From a virus: DNA of 43,189 nucleotides. The DNA lies in IMG/VR virus record IMGVR_UViG_3300042691_003787, positions 1 through 43,189 of that record. The stretch is one strand, 5' to 3'. A model generated the notes under the pieces. That model searched no databases. It saw only the letters and a program-made list of their open reading frames with translations, and was not told where the DNA came from. This document shows, one piece after another, positions 1 to 9,300 of this stretch; position 1 is the stretch's first letter, and every line of letters starts with the position of its first letter. A program made the position numbers and the translations under genes.

Positions 1-68
1 CCCCGGCTAAGACCCCGGCTAAGACCCCGGCTAAGACCCCGGCTAAGACCCCGGCTAAGACCCCGGCT
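1..68 (+). repeat. 12-bp tandem repeat encoding Pro-Ala-Lys-Thr
   Basis: Almost six copies of the 12-bp unit CCCCGGCTAAGA run from the window edge. In the reading frame of the gene each copy encodes Pro-Ala-Lys-Thr; the last is followed by Pro-Ala-Lys-Ala. The array may continue to the left. Such Lys/Pro/Ala arrays usually act as flexible basic linkers, and their copy number can change by slippage. Confidence 0.95.
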
Positions 69-3000
69 AAAGCTCCTGCTTCAACCGGGACTACGCTTGA
101 TTTTTTTGGGAACGCTGCACCTATTAGGTCTCAGATGCCGGTGCCAGCGGGGCCATCTGTCCCCGCATCTGTTGTTATGGCGAACTCACCATTTGTCTAC
201 AGCGGAGATTGGGCGTATCTAAATGACCCGCAATATGCAGGGCTAAGAAAAGCTATTCAAAGCGGTTCTTATAAACCGGGGATGGACATTTTTTCCTTTG
301 CGGCTAATCAGCCTACGATGGAAGACCCCGGTGCCTATTTAAAGGCGGCGCTTGCTACAAACACTGCTGCCACCCGAACCCCCGGTTCACTTGCTGCGGG
401 GGCGCTAGATCGTTCCAGTCCTTCTGCACTTAAAAACACGTTAGACTCACAACTTAGAAGTTACAACCTAAATAATTGGTGGGACGGGTTTAAGAAAAAC
501 CAATACAGCACTATCGAAAAAGGAACGATGGTCAACGATGTTGCCTTTGGGGAGCATTCGTTTGGTAAGGGTAGTGCGGCAGATCTAAAGAGACGTTCTG
601 AAACCCCCGGTGCGGGGCTTTCCTATTTAGGGATTAACCCTAACGACCCCAATGTAGACACGATTGCTCAGAATTGGATCGACTACATGAAGGCAAACCC
701 CGAAAAACAACCCAATTCCAAATGGATCCAAGAAGGGGAATGGGGCCGGTTTGATTCCAAAATGCCGGGGTACGACGTTCTTCGCGGCCAATTTCCTGAC
801 GCTAAACCTTCTCAAATTATTGACACGCTGGCGCGAATGGAGTTTGGGCAATCTGCGCTTAAACCCCAAGAATTTGATTTTAGTAAAATCATCGACACCC
901 TTGCTACGGTTGCGCTGGGGTTTGTGAACCCTGCGCTTAGTGCCGCGTATAATGCAATTCAAACTGGCGTCAGAGGCGGTGGGATTGGCGACATTGTTTT
1001 ATCTGGTATGGGTGGATATGCCGGCGGACAATTTGGCGCTAATTTGGCGGGCAATGTTGCTCAAACCGGACTCCTGTCCGGGATAGGCACGACGCTTAAG
1101 CAAACAGCGACGGGCTATATCGACTCCTTAGGGAACGTCTTCGATAAAGCCGGCGATATTATTACCAACCCTCTTGGGGAGCTTAGTAAAGGGATTGATT
1201 TTGTAGGGGATAAACTCACTAATTTTGGTGATGAACTAAGTCAGTTTGGGAGCGACCCGTTTGGGTACACTGGCGACGCGCTTACCAACGCTGGGAATAA
1301 AGTTTGGAATAACGTAACTCAAAAGTGGGAAGACATTACAAGTATTCCCGGAAAAGCTACTGACGCGGTGAACAAAGGGATCACTAGCTTATCCGAAGCA
1401 GGTAACAATGTTAAAGATTTTGTTACTGGGATGCCCACTGGAACTACTAATGCCGTTAATAATATGGATGCGGTTTTTACCGACCCAAATTACAACCCCC
1501 TTGATTTAGAATGGAACCCCACTGCGGGGGTATATGTAGTACCTTCAAGTGGTTGGCAGCAATATGTAGATAGTTTTAAAGACATAAAACCACATACTAT
1601 CGGTGGGTTGGGCGACGATCCAAGAGGGGGTGTTTGGACTGGATCAGGAACTTCAGCAGACCCGTTTAGCACTTTTTTACCCCAAGGAGAAACCGGCCCT
1701 TGGACTGTATATGCGGGCGGCGCATCGGGTGGTGGATTAGGTTCGCTTGCGGAAACCGTAGGGGGGATAACTAACGCTCTTACGGGTTTTGACGCTGGTA
1801 TTGGGCAAGGGGCTTTTAATAACACCACGGGGCGGTGGGATCAAATTGTTACTGATGCTATTCCCACTAACAATGCTAATACCTCTGGCTCTACTTTTGG
1901 TGGTTCTGCGGATGTAAACCGCCCGCTTGACCTTGATACCCTCAATCAGGGGGGCGGGAATACTAACCCCAACATTAATCTGAATACCACCATTCCGGGC
2001 GGGGAGAGTTCTGTATTAACAAACCTTAGCGGTCTTGGGAGCCTCACAAATCTTGGTAGTGAATCTACAGTTGATACGTCCCCTGACGGTCTTGGGAGCC
2101 TCACAAACCTTGGTGAGGGCAGTACGTCAACTACTCCTTCCCCACTGGATTTATACAAAAATCAGTTTGAAAGCACTACCCCTGCGGGCGGGACTTCAAC
2201 TTCTACGGATACCACATTCCCTGATTTCACGGGCGGGTCTTCGTCCTCTACGGGAACTACGGATGGATCTACGGATACTACGTTCCCTGATTTTACGGGT
2301 GGGTCTACGGGAACTACGGGAACTACGGGTTCTACGGATGGATCTACGGGTTCTACGGATGGATCTACGGGTTCTACGGATGGATCTACGGATACTACGT
2401 TCCCTGATTTTACGGGTGGGACTTCGACTTCTACGGGAACTACGGGAACTACGGGAACTACGGGAACTACGGGAACTACGGGAACTACGGGTACTACGGG
2501 TACTACGGATGGGTCTACGGGTACTACGGATGGATCTACGGGTTCTACGGGCACCGAAACCGGCACGGATACGGGGGGCGGGGCTACTTCCGGGGGGACT
2601 GGTACTTCTGGGACTGGGGATACTAATGGGAATGGAACCGGGGATGGAACCGGAGATGGAACCGGAGATGGAACCGGAGATGGAACCGGGGATGGCAGTC
2701 CTTCTGGTGGTACTCCTTCTGGTGGCACTCCATCCAGCGGTAACAACGCAATTAACCCTGTAAAATTTAATCCAGTTGATTATTTAGGTGCGGCACCGAT
2801 GCAAGATTACAAACCATCAGCTTATCAGGACATTTCAAATTTGAAGTCGTCCGGGTTTATGTCTCCATTACTTGCTGCGGCACAGGCTAAAGGATTACTT
2901 CCGATGTCTTCCTTTGCGTCTACCCCCGAAGGTGCTGCGGCAGCGGCTCCCCCGGTTAACCCGAATATGGGGTTCAATCCGGCGGCTAACCCCGTTTGGG

Positions 3001-3464
3001 ATCCCTTCGGTGTCACCGCTTCCAACGCTCCCGTTGCGTCTTCCAATCCAATCTGGGATCCGTTTGGTATGAACTCATGGAAAAAATCTAGTTACGCTAC
3101 AGGCGGCGACGTTTATTCCCGAGATGCTATGAACCCAATGGGTGGCGCACCTGTTTCGCAATACGGCATTGCTGCGCTTATGCGTGGAGGATTAACTAAA
3201 AATAAACCAGTTGAAGGTTACCTCGACGGCCCCGGAGATGGCATGAGCGACTCTATTGTCGCCACCATCGATGGAGACCAACCGGCTCGGCTTGCTGATG
3301 GGGAGTTTGTTATCCCTGCGGATGTGGTAAGTCACCTTGGTAATGGGTCTAGCAAAGCGGGGGCAAAGGTGTTATACGCCATGATGGATCGTATTCGGGA
3401 ATCCCGCACGGGCAATCCTAAACAGGGCAAAGAAATCAAGCCCCACAAATTTTTGCCCGCGTAA
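3..3464 (+). CDS. Repeat-rich virion protein, 5' end outside window
   Basis: The reading frame is open from the first bases of the window without a stop, so the gene begins upstream; the ATG at 135 is only the first Met inside the window. The visible part starts with Pro-Ala-Lys-Thr repeats. From the ATG there follow about 650 residues of Gly/Asn/Asp-rich sequence, then a long Thr/Gly/Ser-rich low-complexity stretch with three copies of DTTFPDFTGG, runs of TGT and GDGT, and two copies of GLGSLTNLG. The last 100 residues hold a Gly/Asp segment (DGPGDGMSDSI) followed by LADGEFVIPADVVSHLGNGS. A similar tail is common in tailed-phage virion proteins of unknown role. It heads a tight plus-strand late block. 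I infer a structural or adhesion protein; no enzyme motif was seen. Confidence 0.8.
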   Translation, partial: PAKTPAKTPAKTPAKTPAKTPAKAPASTGTTLDFFGNAAPIRSQMPVPAGPSVPASVVMANSPFVYSGDWAYLNDPQYAGLRKAIQSGSYKPGMDIFSFAANQPTMEDPGAYLKAALATNTAATRTPGSLAAGALDRSSPSALKNTLDSQLRSYNLNNWWDGFKKNQYSTIEKGTMVNDVAFGEHSFGKGSAADLKRRSETPGAGLSYLGINPNDPNVDTIAQNWIDYMKANPEKQPNSKWIQEGEWGRFDSKMPGYDVLRGQFPDAKPSQIIDTLARMEFGQSALKPQEFDFSKIIDTLATVALGFVNPALSAAYNAIQTGVRGGGIGDIVLSGMGGYAGGQFGANLAGNVAQTGLLSGIGTTLKQTATGYIDSLGNVFDKAGDIITNPLGELSKGIDFVGDKLTNFGDELSQFGSDPFGYTGDALTNAGNKVWNNVTQKWEDITSIPGKATDAVNKGITSLSEAGNNVKDFVTGMPTGTTNAVNNMDAVFTDPNYNPLDLEWNPTAGVYVVPSSGWQQYVDSFKDIKPHTIGGLGDDPRGGVWTGSGTSADPFSTFLPQGETGPWTVYAGGASGGGLGSLAETVGGITNALTGFDAGIGQGAFNNTTGRWDQIVTDAIPTNNANTSGSTFGGSADVNRPLDLDTLNQGGGNTNPNINLNTTIPGGESSVLTNLSGLGSLTNLGSESTVDTSPDGLGSLTNLGEGSTSTTPSPLDLYKNQFESTTPAGGTSTSTDTTFPDFTGGSSSSTGTTDGSTDTTFPDFTGGSTGTTGTTGSTDGSTGSTDGSTGSTDGSTDTTFPDFTGGTSTSTGTTGTTGTTGTTGTTGTTGTTGTTDGSTGTTDGSTGSTGTETGTDTGGGATSGGTGTSGTGDTNGNGTGDGTGDGTGDGTGDGTGDGSPSGGTPSGGTPSSGNNAINPVKFNPVDYLGAAPMQDYKPSAYQDISNLKSSGFMSPLLAAAQAKGLLPMSSFASTPEGAAAAAPPVNPNMGFNPAANPVWDPFGVTASNAPVASSNPIWDPFGMNSWKKSSYATGGDVYSRDAMNPMGGAPVSQYGIAALMRGGLTKNKPVEGYLDGPGDGMSDSIVATIDGDQPARLADGEFVIPADVVSHLGNGSSKAGAKVLYAMMDRIRESRTGNPKQGKEIKPHKFLPA
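2190..2697 (+). repeat. In-gene low-complexity repeats (Thr-Gly, Ser-Thr-Asp-Gly, Gly-Asp)
   Basis: Several nested tandem arrays lie inside the first gene: a 9-bp GGAACTACG unit giving Thr-Gly-Thr around 2437-2500, a 15-bp unit giving Gly-Ser-Thr-Asp around 2325-2390, and a 12-bp GGAACCGGAGAT unit giving Gly-Asp-Gly-Thr around 2635-2694. Three copies of a longer module encode Asp-Thr-Thr-Phe-Pro-Asp-Phe-Thr. The arrays also create long spurious open frames on other strands and frames. Confidence 0.9.
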
Positions 3465-3482
3465 CGGCATTAGGAGAATACA

Positions 3483-4442
3483 ATGGGATTATTTAATGCT
3501 TCCGTATCTGGTGACGCTTCTTCCATCCAAACGACCGATGGGAAAAAAACCAGTAACACAGAATTCTCCAAAGACATCAAAGACCTAATTACGTCGGCTG
3601 GTACTCAAGGTACAAAAGCGTACACCGCGCCGTGGGAGAAACTTGACGCTTCTACATACATCGCCCCGGCTAACATCGCGCAGAATAGTTATTGGACTAA
3701 TACACAAAATCTTCAAAGCCCAGATGCTTTTGATAAATCCAAAACGGCGTACACGGGGATTGGGGATAGTACGTTCAATCAGGCGCAAGCCACGCAGTAC
3801 ATGGATCCGTACCAGAAGAACGTCACCGACACCACTATGGCCGAACTTAAACGGCAATACGACGAACAACGGGGGCAATTGGGGCTACAGCGAGCATTGG
3901 GCGGCGGGTTAAATTCCAGTGGGTATGCGTTAGCGTTAGCGAAAGCGGGCCAAAATTACGGAAATACCGCCGCTTCTACTTACGCGCAGCTACAACAGCA
4001 AGCGTATCAAAACGCTATGGCGCAGTACAACGCGGAACAAAATAGACAGCTTCAAGCTGCTCAAGGGTTAGCTTCACTTGGGTCTAATATTAGTTCTTCT
4101 GACCTTGCTCGTTTACAGGCCCAAGGGTTGGCGGCAACGGATGAATATAGCCTTGCCCAGCGTCTGAAAGACCTTCAGTTGGAAGAAGCTAAGACGGCCC
4201 GAGAACAGCCTATGAAGACCGCAACTAACTACGCTAATTTTATCTCAGCGTTGCCAAGAGAGCAGTTTCAAACGGCAGAAACTGACGATACGACAACAGT
4301 GTATGGGACTGACCCGTCAGTTATGAGCGATATTTTCAGCACTTCCGGGGGTATCTTAGGGTTGTTGAATATGAATAAACAGCTTAAAGAAGGCCCAGAT
4401 GGTAAAGGTATTTGGGAAACAATTAAGGGTCTTTTCTCATGA
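3483..4442 (+). CDS. Gln/Ala-rich virion-associated protein
   Basis: This 319-residue protein starts 18 bases after the previous gene behind ATTAGGAGAATACA, a good ribosome binding site. The middle has YMDPYQKNVTDTTMAELKRQYDEQ, followed by a long Ala/Gln helix (LQQQAYQNAMAQYNAEQNRQLQAAQ) that should be helical or coiled coil. Proteins with a YMxPYQxNV segment and such helices occur in the late operons of many podovirus-like phages as internal or tail-associated proteins of unknown function. No signal peptide or catalytic motif was seen. Its ATGA stop overlaps the start of the next gene, so the two are translationally coupled. A role in the virion is inferred from position. Confidence 0.75.
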   Translation: MGLFNASVSGDASSIQTTDGKKTSNTEFSKDIKDLITSAGTQGTKAYTAPWEKLDASTYIAPANIAQNSYWTNTQNLQSPDAFDKSKTAYTGIGDSTFNQAQATQYMDPYQKNVTDTTMAELKRQYDEQRGQLGLQRALGGGLNSSGYALALAKAGQNYGNTAASTYAQLQQQAYQNAMAQYNAEQNRQLQAAQGLASLGSNISSSDLARLQAQGLAATDEYSLAQRLKDLQLEEAKTAREQPMKTATNYANFISALPREQFQTAETDDTTTVYGTDPSVMSDIFSTSGGILGLLNMNKQLKEGPDGKGIWETIKGLFS

Positions 4443-6307
4443 GCATCGCATCCCCCAATATCATAGAGTTCCAGTCCCAGTTGCGGAAATTGCCTAACCC
4501 CGCTCTGAAGCAGATGGCGGATACACTAGACCCGTCCGACCCTAAAAAGTTGTTCGTCGGGCTGGAAATGTCATCCCGATTAAAAGCCCAGAACGCTGCT
4601 AAAGCACAGCAAGCACCCAAGCAGACCGTAGTAGCAGGGCTTGGGGCTGCGCTATCTCCGAAACCTCCTATGCCGCCCCAAGGTATGCCCCCGATGCCGC
4701 CCCAAGGTATGCCCCCGATGCCCCAAGGGATGCCTCCGGGAGTGCCGGGGATGGGTGCTACACCTCCTCCCCAGATGCCGCCCCAAGCCCCGCCGCAGAT
4801 GCAGGCTGGTGGGTATGTGCATGACTACGGCGTCGCTTCTCTTCCCTATGTTCCTAAATACGAACACGGTGGGATTGTGGCGTTTAGCGGGAAAGAGAAA
4901 AGCGAAGTTAAAAGTGACCCTACAGCAGAATATTGGGCGCATGTGAACGAAGTTGGCCCTCAATTTAACCCCCCACAAAAACTTTATGGGGTTCCACTTT
5001 CTAGCCCGGATGATGCACTGGCTGTCGCAGAATCAATGTCGGCTCCTGTGCTTACCCCCACCTCGTTGGCTATGGCTGTACAACAAAATATAGCGCAACA
5101 AACTGAAGCTAAAAATAAAAATGAAGCAATTTCAGCGACTGCGGGGCAAAGTTATGGGCGTAAACCCCTTGACCCAACTACTGGGATGTCTGGCGAAGAG
5201 CTACCCCCCGCAGCTTCATCTAGTTCCCCGGATTTTATGACTCTCCTAAACAACATCGGTGCAAGCTCTGGTATGGGAAAGGGGTCAAGCTACCCCAATC
5301 TTATCCCGGGAATCGAAGAAAGAAAGCAGCTTGCACTAGACTATTTAAAGGACGCGGAGCGATTTGCGCCTCCTACACAAACCTACCAGTCGATTGCCGC
5401 AGAAAGAAAAGCCGCGCAGGGGGCTAACCCTAACTACGACCCTGACTACTTCAAAAACAGAAATGCTCTTCTTGAGGAACGATACAAGGAACAGCAAAAA
5501 GGCTTTGCGCCTTCTGCGATGAATAATTTAGCTATGGCGCTATCTGCTGCTGGGGCTGAAGGGAGCTTTAGGCGGGGGATTGCTGCGTTTGGTAAATCCA
5601 TAAACGAAGGAAATGTAAGATTCTCTAAGGAAATTAAAGACGCTCGCGACCACTTCCAAAACCAAAAAGACCTTAACGACGCTGCAAAACAAGCCGAAGC
5701 TAACAACGACATAACGTCAGCTATACAGCTTAAAGCAAAAAGCGAAGAAGATAATAGGCAGTTTTTGGCGAAGCAACGCGAAGCGCAATATCAGGCTTTG
5801 TACAATACCAGTAGAGAAAAAGATGCAGCCAAGCTTAGCGAGGCTGAGTATAACCAAAAACAAGCTATTGCTGATAGAGCGGTAAATTTAAGGCTTAGAC
5901 TAGCTGGACTTAGTTTGGCAGGGAAACTATCCGATAGAGAAATGACTTATGCGGTAGAGTTAGCTAAGTTACGCGAAAAAGGTAAGCTTACTCCAGATAA
6001 ATTAGCGCCGATTATGGCGAAATTAATGCCCGAAATTGACGAGCAAGCCGCGCAAGACGCAAGAACATTGGGCTTTGAATTTGAAAAACTGCCGTCAGAT
6101 AAACAGCAGCAATTGCGTAATGCGGCAGGGGGGAAAGTGCGCGACCGACTACTCTCGCTAAGCGGAGCCACATCGGCTGTTTCTGGCAATACCATCACTG
6201 GCGTTACCCTCGGAGCGCCCCCTGCCCGCCCCCCGGGAATAGCGGGTTTGGGATTGGGGTCGGGGGTGGTTGATGTTGCAGCTGAAGATCTCGGGGACGA
6301 CCAATAA
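4439..6307 (+). CDS. Pro/Met-rich coiled-coil virion protein
   Basis: This 622-residue protein overlaps the previous gene by ATGA. Residues 75-125 are a Pro-Met-Gly array built on MPPQGMPP. It is followed by GGYVHDYGVASL and a second Gly-Gly motif (HGGIVAFSG), which recalls the GGDVYSR...YGIAAL...GGL segment near the end of the first gene in the window. From about residue 290 on it is strongly charged and helical, rich in Lys, Glu, Ala and Gln (for example DARDHFQNQKDLNDAAKQAE), typical of a coiled coil. The stop TAA overlaps the next ATG by one base (TAATG). I do not recognise a named family; a structural or ejection role is inferred from the neighbours. Confidence 0.75.
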   Translation: MSIASPNIIEFQSQLRKLPNPALKQMADTLDPSDPKKLFVGLEMSSRLKAQNAAKAQQAPKQTVVAGLGAALSPKPPMPPQGMPPMPPQGMPPMPQGMPPGVPGMGATPPPQMPPQAPPQMQAGGYVHDYGVASLPYVPKYEHGGIVAFSGKEKSEVKSDPTAEYWAHVNEVGPQFNPPQKLYGVPLSSPDDALAVAESMSAPVLTPTSLAMAVQQNIAQQTEAKNKNEAISATAGQSYGRKPLDPTTGMSGEELPPAASSSSPDFMTLLNNIGASSGMGKGSSYPNLIPGIEERKQLALDYLKDAERFAPPTQTYQSIAAERKAAQGANPNYDPDYFKNRNALLEERYKEQQKGFAPSAMNNLAMALSAAGAEGSFRRGIAAFGKSINEGNVRFSKEIKDARDHFQNQKDLNDAAKQAEANNDITSAIQLKAKSEEDNRQFLAKQREAQYQALYNTSREKDAAKLSEAEYNQKQAIADRAVNLRLRLAGLSLAGKLSDREMTYAVELAKLREKGKLTPDKLAPIMAKLMPEIDEQAAQDARTLGFEFEKLPSDKQQQLRNAAGGKVRDRLLSLSGATSAVSGNTITGVTLGAPPARPPGIAGLGLGSGVVDVAAEDLGDDQ

Positions 6308-9300
6308 TGCCTAAATATACGGTCTCTACTGCGGATGGTCGGCAGTTTGCCATCAACGCCCCCGAAGGCGCATCGCAAGCGGATATCCTCCAATACGCAC
6401 AAAGCAATCTGGGTCTCGCCCTTCCGGGGGAGTCGCAACAAGAGATGACCCCAGAAGATATCCTCGCCGACGTCAACCCCGACAGAGGGTTCTTTGGTGC
6501 CACAGGTGCCGGCCTGTCTCGCGGGTTCACTCGGCTTGGTTCTACGTTTGGGGATGTGCTCCCTGCACTGGGGGCTAGCGCCCTCGGGTTCGACGACTAC
6601 GCCAAACGGCAGATGGAAGAAGCGGCGGCTACGGAAGAGCAGCTTCAACGCACTAACCCTACACAATTCCGGTCTCTCAGTGATATCAAAGGAGCGGGGG
6701 ATTTTCTTCCTTTTGTAGGGGAAACCGTTGGTGAGCAGGTTCCTAACCTTTTAACGTCCCTTATCCCCGGCGGTGTCGGCGCTGCTGTAGGTCGTCGGGC
6801 GGTAGTCGGCGCGGCTGAGAAACAACTTGCTGGGCTGGCTGAGAAGCGGCTTGCGGGCGCGGCGGAACGTCAGCTTCTTAAGAAAACTGCGGCGGCGGAA
6901 GGGCTTGCTCCTGAGTTTGCGGCGGTTCCGGGGGAAATGGCAGCGGCAGTGCGTACCGCAGCAACTACTCCCAAGGCTATCCAAGCGTCCGCAGAAAGCA
7001 TGAAGCGGCTGCTGCCGAAGACGTTGGGGGATGAAGCGGCAAATACTGGCGCGATGGCGGGACTTTATCTTGGCTCTGTGGCGCAGAACGCGCCCGAAAT
7101 CTTCCAGAATATTTACGACCAAACGGGAGAGTTTGCCCCCGGTGCGGCCCTTATTGGTGGTGCCATTGGCGGTGCGTTGGACTCGATCCTTCCCGCCCAG
7201 CTTCTTAAGGTCGTGCGGGGTAACCCTGCGCTTAAAGCCGAGATCGTTGCAAGAATTGCGGAAGGCAAAGGAGTTAAATCGGGGTTTCTGCCCGCGCTTA
7301 AGAGCGGCGCAGTCGGCGCTGCCAAGGGTGTCGGCACCGAGGGCTTAACCGAAGCGGCTCAGGAAGCCATCTCTATCCAAGCCGAACGCATTGTCGGTGA
7401 CACGCAAGAGGCTTGGGGGTCGGAAGAGTTCGACCGTTTGATCGAGAGTGGCGTGCGCGGTGCGGTGGCTGGCGGCGTCTTTGGCCCTGTTGCTGGTGCG
7501 GTGGATTACGGGCGTCAAACGGGTGTTATTGCAGAAAGAGAAAAAGCCCAGCGTGCGGAAGAAGAAGCAGCGGCGAAAATTCAAAAGGATGCAGAGGAAG
7601 CAGCGGAACTGGCAGGGTTACCAGAACGCTATCAAACCATAGACGCTCGCTTGCAAGAAGCTGAAACCAACCTTGCCGCTACTCCGGGGAGTAAGCAGCT
7701 TCAGATCCAGCGTGATCAGGTTTTAGCTGAGCGCAAAGCTTTGGAGGCTAGGGAGACTTTTCTTAAGACGCCCCCAGAAGAACGCGCCAAAGTCGAAGCT
7801 GCAAAAGAACAGGCTCCCGCAGTGGAAGGGCCGAAAGCCGCACGGGACTATACGGTTTCTGACTTACTTAAAGAACTCGGCGTCACTGAGCAAGAAGCCG
7901 CTGCGGCAATCAAAGAGTACAACAGCCGCCCCGATAAACCAGCGGGGGAAGAAAACTTCCGTGTGGGATTCAAAGACCTTGCAAGAGGGGATGTTGCCAA
8001 TAAATTTTCGACGCTGCTGGATATTCTTCAGCCCCGCCACATTGCCGACATCAAGGACGACACCGATGCTCAGTTAGAGTTTGGCCGTCGAGTGGACGAG
8101 GTTAAAGCCACCCATCCCAATCTCCAGTCCGATCAAATCGAGGCCGACAGGATTGCGGGGATTAAGCCCACGCAGTTTGGGAAAGAATTCAAGGCTATCA
8201 CTGGGGACGCCAAGATCACTGCGGAGAACGCCCCGCAAATCTACACTGCGCTTGTGGCTAGGCGCGATCAGGTAAAGCCTCACAACCCCCCTCTTGCAGA
8301 CTTCTTTGACGCTCAGATCCAGAAGTTCAACCTGCTAAAAGAGGCACAGGCGACCGCGCTTAGCGGCCCAGTAGCAGCCCCAGAAGTTGCACAGAAGGTG
8401 GTGACCCCAGAAGTAACCCCGGTAGAAGGCCCGTCACAAGAAGAAGTAGAGAAAGCCCAGCAAGAAGAATATGACCGTCAAGAAGCTGCGGATCAGTTAG
8501 CGAAGGATATTGCTGACGAGCAGACGGATATGGCAGAAAAAGACTTTGAGGTTTCTCAGAATAAGGAACAAGTTGAGCCAGACACGGGGGCGATAGAGTA
8601 TCTCCAGAAAAACATAGACCCCCGCTATGGGAGGATCATCGAATCCTCTGAACAATTTGGGGCGTTGTCTAGAAGGGGTAATGACTACACTGCCCTAAAT
8701 AAAATGGTGGGTAGAAGAATTGCGCTTGACCACCTTGCGGGCAACATCACGCTCTCAAAGAAGTTTGATAAAGACTCTCCGGAAAAACGCCAAGAACATC
8801 TTGATTACGTTAACACAGATGAATTTGGTGCAGATTCTTTAGATTTCTCCAGCACTAAGGAAGTAGATGAGGCGGGTAACCTGTCGCCTTATTCGGCACT
8901 ATTCCAGCGGTCTGGCGGGGAGCATGGCAAGAAGTTCTACAACTCCCTGACTTGGGAAGAACAGCAATACGTCAAAAACAAAGTCCGTGAGCTTAGTGAT
9001 ACAGAGATGTCCGTTGAGCAAACTCGTCTTGCTGCGGAACCAGAAGAAGAGACCACTGCTGAAGGAGATACTTTAGAAGAAGCTATTGCGAGTAAAGAAG
9101 CTCTTCCGGGGTTATACGCCAAACAGAATGAGATCGCAGGCAAAATTGCCGAGATGACTGAGCAAGGAGCTTCGGAGTCAGCGATAGCGGCGGTATTGAA
9201 AGAAAAGCCTGATCTTACTTCTGAGCAAGCTGCGGAAAACGCTAAGAACAGAGAACTAAAAGCACTTCAAAAAGAAGCCAGTAGAGTTTCAAGGCAAATT

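Noticed and set aside
2035-2763. Leu/Arg-rich open frame overlapping the first gene (and poly-Pro/Val frame on the other strand)
   Set aside because: Both are shadows of the low-complexity Thr/Gly repeats; no ribosome binding site or independent composition.
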